NCBI GenBank assembly: GCA_963716685.1
Contig: CAVQTR010000001.1
Location: 62,001-126,000, forward strand
Reading direction: 5' to 3'
Source of the DNA: JALYXI01 sp963716685
GTDB taxonomy: Bacteria; Acidobacteriota; Terriglobia; Bryobacterales; Bryobacteraceae
DNA: 64,000 bases
Each line of letters opens with the position of its first letter. Position 1 is the first letter of the stretch. Made by a program: the position numbers and the translations under genes. Shown here piece after piece: positions 53,054 through 63,044 of the stretch. The notes beneath the pieces are model-generated. The model had not been told where the DNA came from, searched no databases, and saw nothing but the letters and a program-made list of their open reading frames with translations.

Positions 53054-53847
53054 CCCGAAGGAGTTTCGCGGCACTGTCGGCCGTTCTGCCTCTGCGCCTC
53101 GGGGCAGACAGCAAGGCCGACCGCGGGAAGCGGGCGCTCGATGAGACTATCGCGGCGCTGGGCGGGGGCAATTTCCTGCGTATGCACGACCGCTTGGAAT
53201 CCGGGCGCGTGTATTCGTTCTATCACGATCGTTTAAGTGGTCTCTCGCGCGCGAAGATCTACACGCGCTACGTGGACAATCCAGCTCCCGGCCACCTCGG
53301 GATCATCGAGCGCCAGGCGTTTGGGAAGAAAGAGGAAGCCGCCACGCTGTTCATCGACGGCGAAGGCTACGACGTGACTTTTCGCGGCGTGCGGCCCCTG
53401 CCGGACGCGCTGCTGGAGCGGTATCGCACCTCCACGCTGCACAACTTCTTCTACATCCTTCGCATGCGGCTGAACGAACCGGGTTTGTTTTGCGAATTCC
53501 GCGGCACCGAGGTGAAAGAGAACCAGAGCGTGGACATTCTCGACGTGATCGACGCGCAGAATGAGGTCGTGACGGTCTACGTCAATGCGTTTACCAAGCT
53601 TCCCATTGAGCAGCGTTACTACCGGCGCGATCCGTTGACGAAGGAGCGCATCGAAGAAGTCACCCACTTTACGAAGTACGCCAGCGCCGGCAACGGCGTG
53701 CAGTGGCCGCACGATTTGCAGCGCGAGCGCGACACGGAGAAGCAGACGGAAATCTACGACGACAGCGTAAAGGTGGATACCGGGTTGCCGGACCATCTGT
53801 TCCAGCTGCCCGCCGGCGCCAAAATGCTGAAGAAGGAAAACTCCTGA
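53050..53847 (+). CDS. Exported LolA-like protein, Tat-type signal
   Basis: A 265-residue protein that begins MTRRSFAALSAVLPL, a short twin-arginine signal. The mature part is beta-rich: RVYSFYHDRLSGLSRAKIYTRY, TLFIDGEGYDVTFRG, VDILDVIDAQNEVVTVYVN, LPIEQRYYRRDP, VDTGLPDHLFQLP. The pattern and length resemble LolA/outer-membrane-lipoprotein-sorting-like proteins, which carry lipid-like ligands. Its ATG overlaps the stop of the M16 partner, whose C-terminal part has a similar look, so the three genes form one unit. Confidence 0.75.
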   Translation: MTRRSFAALSAVLPLRLGADSKADRGKRALDETIAALGGGNFLRMHDRLESGRVYSFYHDRLSGLSRAKIYTRYVDNPAPGHLGIIERQAFGKKEEAATLFIDGEGYDVTFRGVRPLPDALLERYRTSTLHNFFYILRMRLNEPGLFCEFRGTEVKENQSVDILDVIDAQNEVVTVYVNAFTKLPIEQRYYRRDPLTKERIEEVTHFTKYASAGNGVQWPHDLQRERDTEKQTEIYDDSVKVDTGLPDHLFQLPAGAKMLKKENS

Positions 53848-53928
53848 GCGGGAGCGCGCGCGTATACCTCCGTTTGAAAAGGGGATAGTCAGGCGGCGAG
53901 GGGAGCGCTGTTAGCCTGAACGAGGCGT

Positions 53929-55368
53929 ATGGCTTCGGCGCTCTTAACCTCACCGGTGGGACCGGCCTCGGCAGTGCTGCAGGCGGTCGAGAGGTTCCTT
54001 GCGACTGCCAGCCGGCCGTATCTGCTGGAACCGGGCGAACCCATGCTGCCGCTGGTAACGGGCTGCTGGTCCTGCGAGTTGCGGTCCTCCCATGTGTTAC
54101 TGCAGGTGTGGGACGAGAAGCGAAGTCTGAGCCGCCGCATTATGGCTGCGCGCGAACAGATGCGGGGCAGGCTGGTGCTGACGGCGCAATTATTCGGCGG
54201 CCGCGAAGGCAGGCTGGAGTTGCTGGATCTCGCGTCCCCGCATACCACTGAGTGGAAGCGGCGCGGCGCGAAGCTGGTGTATCGCGAACGGTTCCGGCGC
54301 ATCCTTTCGCGCCAGTTCCCTGAGTGGCGCGTGGCCGAACTCTCCACCGAGCCCGATCTGCAGCACAGCCTTTCACCGGCTTATCCGCGCGCCCTGCTGC
54401 TTCACGGCAAGAGCGCCATTGCCGCAATCGGTGCCGCTCCGGAGGCGCTCGATGTCCCGGGTGTGGTCACGTTTGGGCTGATCTGGCTGGACTACCTGCG
54501 GCGGCGCGACCCAAGGCTACGCGTCGAACGTCTGGTGATCTGTGTTCCAGAAGGAAGCGAAAAACCAGTCGCGCAGCGGGCGGCGTTGCTCACCGCGCCG
54601 ATCGAAATCTTCACCTGCAGCGACGACGATTTCGCCGTCCGCATGGATGTGCGCGACGCCGGAAACCTCGATTCCTCGCTCGAACGCTGCCGGCATGCTC
54701 CCGCCGCGGTATTCGAAGCCGGCGAACTGGAAGAGATACCCGGGTTCGAACAGATCGGCCGGCCGGATGGCGCCTGCAGCCTGCGCATCCACGGTCTGGA
54801 GTTTGCAACGACACCCGCCCGGAAATCCGCCGCTGAACTGCTGGCGCACGCGCGCGAACTCTCGCGGCTGCGATCCGAACCGGGCGGAGCCCTCAATCAA
54901 AAAGACCCGGAGAAGTGGCTCGAGTCGCAGGTGCGTCGCAATCTTCCGGCGGTGGATGCTTCGCTGTGCCGGAATCCGGTGTACGGCCAGGTACCGGCAT
55001 TTACGGCGGGAGACCGCGGCGTGGTGGATCTGCTCGCGATCGATCATCTGGGTCAGCTGGCCGTCGTGGAATTGAAGGCCTCCGCTGATATCCACCTGCC
55101 GCTGCAGGCGCTCGATTACTGGATGCGCGTAGCGAAACACGCGGCCAGCTGCGAATTCATGGGGAACGGATACTTTCCCGGACTGTCTGTCTCGCCGCAG
55201 GCTCCGACGCTGCTGCTGGTAGCTCCGGCGCTCGAATTTCATCCGACCACGGAGATCATCCTCGGCTTTTTCGCGCCGCACATCGACGTGCGGCGGATCG
55301 GCCTGGCGGCGGACTGGCGCCGCGAACTGCGCGTGATGTTTCGGCTGAACGGCGCGGAACGCCCGTAG
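53929..55368 (+). CDS. Unknown protein with RecB/NucS-like nuclease domain at the C-terminus
   Basis: A 479-residue soluble protein. Residues 1-320 match nothing I recognise. The C-terminal part has a full PD-(D/E)xK core: D367 in GVVDLLAID, then VVELK with E381 and K383, and Q393-x3-Y397 (QALDY), the RecB-type motif. DPEKWLESQVRRNL before it is the helical lead-in seen in NucS- and DUF91-type nucleases. Cleavage of DNA is therefore plausible. It is a single gene with no restriction or phage partner beside it, so host DNA repair or defence are both possible. Confidence 0.75.
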   Translation: MASALLTSPVGPASAVLQAVERFLATASRPYLLEPGEPMLPLVTGCWSCELRSSHVLLQVWDEKRSLSRRIMAAREQMRGRLVLTAQLFGGREGRLELLDLASPHTTEWKRRGAKLVYRERFRRILSRQFPEWRVAELSTEPDLQHSLSPAYPRALLLHGKSAIAAIGAAPEALDVPGVVTFGLIWLDYLRRRDPRLRVERLVICVPEGSEKPVAQRAALLTAPIEIFTCSDDDFAVRMDVRDAGNLDSSLERCRHAPAAVFEAGELEEIPGFEQIGRPDGACSLRIHGLEFATTPARKSAAELLAHARELSRLRSEPGGALNQKDPEKWLESQVRRNLPAVDASLCRNPVYGQVPAFTAGDRGVVDLLAIDHLGQLAVVELKASADIHLPLQALDYWMRVAKHAASCEFMGNGYFPGLSVSPQAPTLLLVAPALEFHPTTEIILGFFAPHIDVRRIGLAADWRRELRVMFRLNGAERP

Positions 55369-55376
55369 CCGCGGAG

Positions 55377-55382
55377 TAAAAT
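55377..55382 (+). promoter_or_regulatory. TANNNT -10-like element (TAAAAT)
   Basis: TAAAAT ends nine bases before ATG 55392 with no Shine-Dalgarno between. The leader would be a few bases at most. Confidence 0.35.
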
Positions 55383-55391
55383 TGCGGGTGC

Positions 55392-56390
55392 ATGACCCGA
55401 CGAGGCTTCCTCGCATTCTCCGCCGCATCCGCAGGCGCCCTGACCGCGGCGGCGCCCGTGAAACTCGGTATCGATCTCTTCAGCATCCGCTCGCAGAGGT
55501 GGACGCCGTTTCAATTCCTGGATTACTGCGCGTCGCAGAAGGCGCAGGTGGTGCACTTTTCGGAAGTCCGCTTCATCGGCAGTCTCGACCCTGAGAATCT
55601 GCGTAACGTGCGCCGTCATGCGGAGTCGCTGGGCATCGAAGTCGAGATTGGGATGAAATCCATCTGCCCGACATCGAAGATGTTCGATGCTTCGGCCGGT
55701 ACCGCGGAAGAGCAACTGACACGCATGATCGCTTCCGCCAATCTGGTGGGCTCGAAGATTGTGCGCGCGGTTCTGGGCAGCATGGAAGACCGGCATCCCG
55801 GGCCGATTGACCGGCACATCGACAGCACCGTCAAGGTCCTGCGCAACATTCGATCGCGCGCAGTGGACAGCAACATTCACATCGCGATCGAGAATCATGC
55901 TGGTGACATGCAGTCCGGCGAGCTGAAGAGGCTGATCGAAGACGCCGGTCGCGATTTCGTGGGCGCATGCCTCGATTCCGGCAATCCGCTATGGACCCTT
56001 GAAGACCCGCACGTGGCGCTGGAGACACTCTATCCTTTTGTGCTCACCAGCCATGTGCGGGATTCGGCGGTGTGGCACGTTCCGGAAGGCGCGGCGGTGG
56101 CATGGGTGGTCATGGGCCAGGGCAATGTGGGGATCGACGATTACGTCCGGCGGTACGCCGCGCTTTGTCCCGGGCGCGCGCTTTCCATGGAAACGATCGT
56201 GACGCAGCCACGCGTATTTCCTTATCGCAACGCCGCTTTCTGGGAAGGGTATCGCGACATTCCGGCCTGGGAATTTGAGCGCTTCGAAGCTCTGGCGGAT
56301 GCCGGCGCGGCGCACAAAATCACGCCTGCGGGCGAAAAGGAGGATCTCGAGGCTTCTTTGCAATACACGCGAAAGCTGCTTAACATGTAA
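55392..56390 (+). CDS. Tat-exported sugar phosphate isomerase/epimerase-type TIM barrel
   Basis: A 332-residue xylose-isomerase-like (AP endonuclease 2 superfamily) barrel. The start MTRRGFLAFSAASAGALTA is a Tat signal. Barrel features include VKLGIDLFSI, the metal ligand regions HIAIENHAGDM, FVGACLDSGNPL, VLTSHVRDSAV and LSMETIVTQPR. Members isomerise or epimerise sugars and inositols. Export through Tat is a habit of this lineage, seen in four enzymes in the window. Substrate unknown. Confidence 0.87.
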   Translation: MTRRGFLAFSAASAGALTAAAPVKLGIDLFSIRSQRWTPFQFLDYCASQKAQVVHFSEVRFIGSLDPENLRNVRRHAESLGIEVEIGMKSICPTSKMFDASAGTAEEQLTRMIASANLVGSKIVRAVLGSMEDRHPGPIDRHIDSTVKVLRNIRSRAVDSNIHIAIENHAGDMQSGELKRLIEDAGRDFVGACLDSGNPLWTLEDPHVALETLYPFVLTSHVRDSAVWHVPEGAAVAWVVMGQGNVGIDDYVRRYAALCPGRALSMETIVTQPRVFPYRNAAFWEGYRDIPAWEFERFEALADAGAAHKITPAGEKEDLEASLQYTRKLLNM

Positions 56391-56404
56391 CAAATCCCAG
56401 GCAT

Positions 56405-59325
56405 ATGAAAATCCGCCTAGCGCTCCTGCTGCTTACGGCCGCGGCCATTCCCGCCGCAGCCCAGAAAAACGATGAGGAGTACGGCAAACTCATCAAACAA
56501 TATCTTCAGGACCCGCGCATGACCACGGAGCTGGTGGATCATATGCCGGCTTCCGACACGGTTCCGTCGCCTCTGAAATTCTTTGGTCGCATTCCTGGCA
56601 CGCCGGGGGAGCTGACGTATGCCAAAGATATCCAGCGCTATTACGAAGCGCTGGCCAAAGCTTCGCCGCGCGCGAAGTTCTGGAAGATCGGGCAGTCGGA
56701 AGAGGGACGCGACCAGATCGTCATCGCCATCGCGGATGAGGAAACCATTCAGCGCGCTCGATCAGATACAAGGGCGATGCTCGCCGCGCTGGGCGATCCG
56801 CGCCGGACTACCGAAGAACAGGCGCAGCCGCCTGATCCATACTTCGAAGCCGATCTACTGGGCAAACAGCGGCATTCACTCGCCCGAAACCGGCGGTCCG
56901 GAGATGCTGATCGAACTGGCTTACCGGCTGATTGTGGAAGAGACGCCGTTCATTCAGGCGATTCGCAACAACGTGATCACCTTCATCACGCCCGTGATCG
57001 AAGTGGACGGCCGCGAGCGGCAGGTGGACACCTATTACTACGGCAAGAAGACCGGGAAACCGCGGCCGCCGTTGATGTACTGGGGCAAGTACGTGGCGCA
57101 TGACAACAATCGCGACGGCATGGGCCAGTATCTGAAGCTCACCCAGAACATCACGCAGGACCATGCTGGAGTGGCATCCCACGGTGCTGCACGATCTGCA
57201 TGAGGCGCAGTCTTATTTCTATGTTTCGACCGGAACCGGGCCGTACAACACCTCACTCGATCCCATTCAGGTGAACGAGTGGTGGCTGCTCGCGGAGACC
57301 GAAGTGATGGAGATGGCCAAGCGCGGCGTTCCGGGCGTCTGGACCTACGGGTACTACGACGGCTGGGTGCCGAATTATCTGTTCTGGATTGGCATCACGC
57401 ACAACTCCTTCGGCCGCTTCTATGAGGTGCAGAGCTATGGTCCGGACATCGTCGAAAATCTGCGTCTGCCTGCCACCAGCACCAGCCGCGAATGGTACCG
57501 GCCGAATCCGCCGCTGCCCTCGATCAAATGGGGGCCGCGAAACAACACCAACATTCAGGAATCGGCGCTGCTGATTGCGATGCACAAGGTGGCGACGAAC
57601 AAAGAGCTCTATCTGGAAAATTACTGGCTGAAGAACAAGCGCTCCGTCGAAACCGGGAAGAATGGCCCGACGTACGCGTGGGTGGTTCCGGCGGATCAGC
57701 GCCGCAAGGCTGATGCCGCCGATCTGGTGAACGAACTGATGCGTCAGGGAGTGGAAATTCACAAGGCCGGTTCCGCGTTCAAGGCCGGCACAACATCGAG
57801 TGGCGGCAGGCGATTACATCGTTCGCGCGGACCAGCCGTATCGCACGCTGGCCGAGATGTATTTCAGCGTGCAGAACTATCCGACCGGCAACCCGCGTCC
57901 CTATGACGACACCGGCTGGACCATGCAGTACATGCGCAACGTGAAGCTGAACACCGTGACGGACAAGGCGGTCCTGGACCGGCCGATGACGATGCTCACC
58001 GCTGACGCAAAGCCCGCCGGCGGAATCGAGGGATCGGGCGGCGTCCTGGTTGTGGACCATACCACCGATAACAACCTGGTGTCGTTCCGGTTTCGCAATC
58101 CGAATGTGAAGATGCTGGCGGCTGAGGACGATTTCGAAATGAGCGGGCACAAGTTCCGCGCGGGCGCGTTCATCGATTCCGGATGCCGATCGCGCGAAGC
58201 TGGAACCGATGATTCGGGATCTGGGCCTTTCCGCGTGGGCGGTCAGCGCGGCGCCGGCAGTGAAAACGCATGAGCTGGACGTTCCGCGCATCGGCTACGT
58301 GCACGCCTGGCAGCGTACGCAGGATGAAGGCTGGGTGCGGGCGGCGCTGGATTACTACGGCGTCCCGTACACGTATTTCGCCGATCAGAAGCTGCGCGAC
58401 GGCAATCTGCGCGCGAAGTACGACGTGATCATTTTCCCGCACGTGGGCGGGACGTCGCAGTCCATCGTGAACGGGATTCCGAAGACCGGCAACGATCCGA
58501 TTCCGTACAGGAAAACGGACCTGACGCCGAATCTGGGCGTCAACGATTCGAGCGACGATATTCGCGGCGGCATGGGAATTGAGGGGTTGGCGGAGCTGTC
58601 GAAGTTCGTGCGCGAAGGCGGGACGCTGATTGCGGACGGTTCGACCGCGGCAATTCTCTCCGACTACGGGATGACCCCCGGCGTGACGGTGGAGCATCCG
58701 GCGCAGCTGTTTGCCCGCGGCTCGATCATGCGCGGAGTATTTGAAGATCGCAAGAGCCCCCTCTGCCTACGGCTACGACGCGAAGGATCTGCCGGTCTAT
58801 TTCAATCAGGATCCGGTGTTCAACGTGGCGGCTGCCGGCGGGTTTGGCGGAGGTGGCGGGGGCGGCGGCGGCTTCGGCGCGGCGGCGATCGTGGAGGGCG
58901 TGGGTCAGAACATCACGCCGAACTCGGTGCCGCTGCGCATCCTTCCGCTCGACCCTGCGAAAGCCGCTCCGGAATCGCGCGCGGATGCGGGCGCGGCGGG
59001 ACGCGGTGGCCGCGGCGGCGGGGCCGGAGCCAATGCGCTGCCTCAGGATGCGCCGCCTCGCGTAGTGATGCAGTTCCCGGCCAATCCGGCCGAAATGCTG
59101 TTGTCCGGCACGCTGGCCGGGGGACAGTCGATCGCCAACAAACCGCTGGCAGTGGATGTTCCGCTGGGCAAAGGACACATCGTGCTGTTCGCGCTGCGTC
59201 CGTTCTGGCGATGGCAGACCCAGGGCACGTATTTCCTCGGGTTCAATGCCATCCTGAACTGGAACGACCTCGATGCTGGCAAGGCTCCGGCCCCGGCGAA
59301 TCGGCGCACGGCAAGCGGCCAGTAA
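56405..59325 (+). pseudogene. M14 zinc carboxypeptidase-like exported protein, broken by at least five frameshifts
   Basis: Joining the frames gives one protein of about 970 residues: signal peptide (MKIRLALLLLTAAAIPAAA), zinc motif HSPETGG (HxxE), AHDNNRDGM, WHPTVLHDLHEAQSYFY, then a long C-terminal part to a glycine-rich stretch (near 58850) and GKGHIVLFALRPFWR. Shifts lie near 56825, 57145 (GG, one extra), 57785-57795 (two short deletions), 58180 (one extra G) and 58750 (C run, one extra). Between them the protein sequence is intact with no substitution stops. Active M14 members in Acidobacteria are of this length. Real recent decay or a local cluster of homopolymer errors are both possible. 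Neighbouring genes are intact. Confidence 0.88.
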
Positions 59326-59370
59326 TTCGGCCCGGTCACAATGGACTCCGGGGTGCGACACACACGCGTG

Positions 59371-60318
59371 ATGCGCCCTGCCGTTTTTCTCCTGCTGCTG
59401 GCATCGCTCGTGGCGCAAACGCCACCGGAGGGCGATAACCCGCTTCGGAGCAGCGCTCAATTGGTGGTCGCTCCCGTCGTGGTCACCGATCGGCAGGGCA
59501 GGTTGGTTCGCCATCTCACCGAGCAGGATCTGGCACTCTATGACAACAATGTGCCGGTGAAGATACATCTGGACGATGTGGCTCTGCCGATCTCGCTCGT
59601 GGTAGCCATTCAGACCACGGTCAGCGCGCGCGACGTGCTGGAGAAGCTCCGCGGCGACAACTCGCTGGTAGAGCCGATCCTGACAGGCGGCGGCGGCGAT
59701 GCCGCGGTGATCGGATTCGCCGAAGGCGCGCACGTTATGCAGCCCTTCACACCCAATCCGGACATTGTGGCGAATGCAATCCAGAACCTGGAGGTGATGG
59801 GTGAAGGCGGAAGCGGGATTGATGCCGTGATGCTCGCTGTGCGGCAACTCCAGGCGCATGCAAGCGATCGTCGGCGCGTGGTGGTGCTGATCTCGGAAAA
59901 GCACGACCGCTCCAGCAGGACGAAGCTGGCAGCCGCTCTCGATGCTGCGCAGCGCGCCAATGTCACAATCTATTCCGTTACCTTCTCGCCGTTCCTCGCG
60001 CCTTTCACCAACCGCGAGCCGCAGCCGGCCACTTCCGATATGAACCTGACCGGCGTGCTGGTCGAGATGAAGCGCGCTTCGCAGAAGAACTATGCGGGTG
60101 CGTTCGCCAAAAGCACCGGCGGCCGCGAGCTGGAATTCGTTCGCCGGAAGGGCCTGGAAGACGCGGTTCTCGCGATCGGCCAGGATCTGCACGGCCAGTA
60201 TCTGGCCAGCTTCCAGCCGCGCCATCTCCGGGCTGGCGAATTTCATCAGCTCCGCGCGGAAGTGCCGGGGCACCCGGAGTATGTGGTGCGCACACGCGCC
60301 GGTTACTGGGCACCGTGA
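59371..60318 (+). CDS. VWFA-related acidobacterial-type exported protein
   Basis: A 315-residue protein with a signal peptide (MRPAVFLLLLASLVAQ) and the layout of the VWFA-related Acidobacteria family: VVAPVVVTDRQGRLVRHLTEQDLALYDNNVP, then PISLVVAIQTTVSARDVLEKL. The metal (MIDAS) DxSxS motif is replaced by AIQTTVS, so metal binding is unlikely. It ends with YLASFQP and VRTRAGYWAP, the usual family end. ATG 59341 in the same frame is an alternative start, but the signal peptide begins at 59371. It sits 45 bases after the broken M14 gene. Confidence 0.83.
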   Translation: MRPAVFLLLLASLVAQTPPEGDNPLRSSAQLVVAPVVVTDRQGRLVRHLTEQDLALYDNNVPVKIHLDDVALPISLVVAIQTTVSARDVLEKLRGDNSLVEPILTGGGGDAAVIGFAEGAHVMQPFTPNPDIVANAIQNLEVMGEGGSGIDAVMLAVRQLQAHASDRRRVVVLISEKHDRSSRTKLAAALDAAQRANVTIYSVTFSPFLAPFTNREPQPATSDMNLTGVLVEMKRASQKNYAGAFAKSTGGRELEFVRRKGLEDAVLAIGQDLHGQYLASFQPRHLRAGEFHQLRAEVPGHPEYVVRTRAGYWAP

Positions 60319-60367
60319 GGCCGGCGCGGCCGTTCGCGCTAAAATAGAAGTTCCACGAGCACATCCA

Positions 60368-61966
60368 GTGATTTCAGTAAGCAATGTATCCATGCGCTTC
60401 GGCGCCAAAATTCTGTTCGAAGAGGTAACCACTACTTTCGTGGCCGGGCGGCGCTACGGCCTCACCGGTCCGAATGGCGCCGGCAAATCCACCTTCATGA
60501 AGCTGCTCACCGGTGAGGACGAGCCGCAGAAGGGGAATGTGGTGCGCCCCAAAAAGCTGGGCGTGCTGCGCCAGGACCAGTTCGCGTTCGATCAGTTTCG
60601 TGTCATCGATACCGTGATCATGGGCAACAGGCCGCTGTGGACCGCTCTGGCGGAACGCGAAGAACTCTACAGCAAGGCCGATATGACCGACGAAGACGGC
60701 ATGCGTCTCGGAGAACTGGAAGGGATCGTCGCTGACGAAGACGGCTATACGGCCGAGAGCGACGCCGCGATTTTGCTGCAGGGTCTGGACATCGACGATT
60801 CACTGCACGAGCGCCGAATGAGCGAGTTGCAGGGCGGTCAGAAGGTACGCGTGCTGCTGGCGCAGGCTCTGTTTGGACATCCCCAGGCGCTGCTGCTGGA
60901 TGAGCCGACGAATTATCTCGATCTCGACTCCGTGCACTGGCTGCAGGAGTTTCTGAATCGATACGAAGGCTGCTTGATCGTCATCTCGCACGATCGACAT
61001 TTCCTGAACAGCGTGTGCACACACATCGCGGATATCGACTACCAGACGATCATTACCTACACCGGCGGGTATGACGATATGGTGCTCGCCAAGACGCAAA
61101 TCCGTTCCCGAATCGAGAGCGAGAACGCGCAGCGCGAGAAGAAGATTGAGCAGCTGAACGAATTCATCCGGCGCTTTTCTGCCGGAACCCGGTCAAGCCA
61201 GACCACTTCGCGCAAAAAGGAAGTGGAGCGCCTGCAGACCACGGAACTGGCGCGTTCCAACATTCAGCGTCCGTTCATCAAATTCGATATCAAGCGTCCC
61301 TCGGGCAAGCACATCCTGGAATTCGAAAACCTGAACTATTCCTACGGCGGCCATCAGGTGGTCAGGAACTTCGGCGCGCGCGTCCTGCGGGGTGAGCGCA
61401 TTGCTCTGATGGGCCGCAACGGCGCGGGTAAAACATCCGTGCTCAAGGCTCTGCTGGCGAACGCGCCGGGAGTGGCTTTCGATCATGACGGCCAGGGCAG
61501 CGGCAAAGTGACCTGGGGCCATGAGGTGCAGATCGGCCTCTTCGCTCAGGACCATCGGGAATCCATCGAGAACGGCCTGACGGTTTTCGAGTGGCTGAAC
61601 CAGTTCGATACCAATGCCACGCGCGAAGAATTGCGCGGCCTCCTGGGCAAGATGCTGTTCGCGCAGGAAGAAGGCATGAAGCCGACCGACGCTCTTTCCG
61701 GAGGCGAAGCAGCGCGGCTGATCTTCTGCAAGCTGATGCTGCAGCAGCCCAACTTCCTGGTGCTCGACGAGCCCACCAACCACCTGGATCTGGAAGCGAT
61801 CAACGCTTTGAACGTCGCCCTGCGGCGCTATGAAGGCACAGTTCTACTGGTCACCCACGATCACGATCTGATCGACGAGGTGGCGACGCGCCTCTGGAAT
61901 TTTGAGAACGGCGAGATCGAAGACTTCCAGGGAACGTACGAAGAGCGCAACACCGTGAAGGTGTAG
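60368..61966 (+). CDS. ABC-F family ATPase (ribosome-associated type)
   Basis: A 532-residue protein with two ABC domains and no membrane part. Domain 1 has TGPNGAGKSTF, SELQGGQKVR and LLLDEPTNYLDL; domain 2 has MGRNGAGKTSV, ALSGGEAARL and LVLDEPTNHLDL, with the linker rich in Arg and Lys between them (IESENAQREKKIEQLNEFIRRF). The set is complete for ATP hydrolysis. It resembles the EttA/YbiT group, which act at the ribosome E site. Start GTG 60368; an upstream frame overlaps the VWFA gene and is an artefact. Confidence 0.93.
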   Translation: MISVSNVSMRFGAKILFEEVTTTFVAGRRYGLTGPNGAGKSTFMKLLTGEDEPQKGNVVRPKKLGVLRQDQFAFDQFRVIDTVIMGNRPLWTALAEREELYSKADMTDEDGMRLGELEGIVADEDGYTAESDAAILLQGLDIDDSLHERRMSELQGGQKVRVLLAQALFGHPQALLLDEPTNYLDLDSVHWLQEFLNRYEGCLIVISHDRHFLNSVCTHIADIDYQTIITYTGGYDDMVLAKTQIRSRIESENAQREKKIEQLNEFIRRFSAGTRSSQTTSRKKEVERLQTTELARSNIQRPFIKFDIKRPSGKHILEFENLNYSYGGHQVVRNFGARVLRGERIALMGRNGAGKTSVLKALLANAPGVAFDHDGQGSGKVTWGHEVQIGLFAQDHRESIENGLTVFEWLNQFDTNATREELRGLLGKMLFAQEEGMKPTDALSGGEAARLIFCKLMLQQPNFLVLDEPTNHLDLEAINALNVALRRYEGTVLLVTHDHDLIDEVATRLWNFENGEIEDFQGTYEERNTVKV

Positions 61967-61976
61967 ATCCAGCGCC

Positions 61977-63044
61977 TCAGCAATACTGCCCGGCGCAGTA
62001 ACCGGAACTCCACGCCCACTGGAAGTTGAAGCCGCCCAGATGGCCGGTGACGTCCACCACCTCGCCCACGAAGTAGAGCCCCGGCGCTTTTCGCGCTTCG
62101 AAGGTCTTCGATGACAGCTCCGCGGTATCCACTCCGCCGCCGGTAACTTCCGCTTTCTCGAAGCCCTCCGTTCCGCTTGGCGTAATCGGCCACTGGCGAA
62201 TCTGTTCCGGCCACTCCTGACCGGCGATGGCATGCAGACGGCCGGCCAGCCGCCGCGGCGGCAAGAGATCCGGCTCCGGCGCGAAATCGAGCGAGATGGT
62301 GGCGCCGGGCTTCCAGTAGGAAGAGATTTGCAGAATTGCCGGACCGCTAAGCCCGCGATGCGTAATCAGCATCTTTTCGCGGAAGCGCTGCCCGCAGCAG
62401 GCTGCCACCACATCCGCCGAGACACCGCTCAAATCGCAGTAACGCCCGCGGTCTTCTTCCGCCAGCGTGAAGGGCACCAGCGCCGGATACGGCGGGATTA
62501 CCCGCAACCCGAACTGACGGGCAATGCCATATCCGAATTCCGTCGCGCCGATTTTGGGTATGGACATTCCGCCGCTTGCCACTACGAGCGACGCGGCTTC
62601 GAACCTGCCGCGGTTGGTCGCAATCTCAAAGGCATCGCTCCGGCGTACTTCCACCACCTTGTGATTGAGATGGATTTGCACTCCCGCCGTAGCGCACTCC
62701 CGTTCGAGCATGTTCAGGATCTCGCGCGCGGACCCACTGCAAAACAGCTGTCCGAGAGTCTTCTCGTGCCACGCGATGCCGTGCTTCTCCACCAGCGCGA
62801 GGAAATCCCGCGGCGTGTAGCGGGCGAGCGCCGATTTAGCAAAGTGCGGATTCGCGGAAAGGAAGTTCTCCGGCCGGCAGTGCAGGTTCGTGAAATTGCA
62901 GCGGCCACCCCCGGAAATCAGGATCTTCTTGCCAGCCCGGTCCGCGTGTTCGATAACGGCGACGCGTCGGCCGCGCCGTCCCGCCTCCATCGCGCAGAAG
63001 AATCCCGCGGCTCCCGCCCCAATGATGACGACGTCGAAAGTCAT
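61977..63044 (-). CDS. HI0933/YhiN-type NAD(P)/FAD-dependent oxidoreductase
   Basis: A 355-residue flavoprotein. The FAD loop VVIIGAGAAGFFCAMEAGRRG and the family mark GKKILISGGGRCNFTNLH are at the N-terminus; VVASGGMSIPKIGATEFGYGIA and EVTGGGVDTAEL later, then GLYFVGEVVDVTGHLGGFNFQWAWSSG at the end. Length is a little under the usual 390-400. Biological role unknown for the family. It is downstream of the truncated regulatory-repeat gene, whose stop overlaps its start (ATGA), so they share a transcript. Confidence 0.92.
   Translation of the reverse strand: MTFDVVIIGAGAAGFFCAMEAGRRGRRVAVIEHADRAGKKILISGGGRCNFTNLHCRPENFLSANPHFAKSALARYTPRDFLALVEKHGIAWHEKTLGQLFCSGSAREILNMLERECATAGVQIHLNHKVVEVRRSDAFEIATNRGRFEAASLVVASGGMSIPKIGATEFGYGIARQFGLRVIPPYPALVPFTLAEEDRGRYCDLSGVSADVVAACCGQRFREKMLITHRGLSGPAILQISSYWKPGATISLDFAPEPDLLPPRRLAGRLHAIAGQEWPEQIRQWPITPSGTEGFEKAEVTGGGVDTAELSSKTFEARKAPGLYFVGEVVDVTGHLGGFNFQWAWSSGYCAGQYC

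Noticed and set aside
58726..60432. 568-residue minus-strand open frame
   Set aside because: Runs antisense across the end of the M14 gene and the VWFA-like gene; composition is that of a shadow frame.
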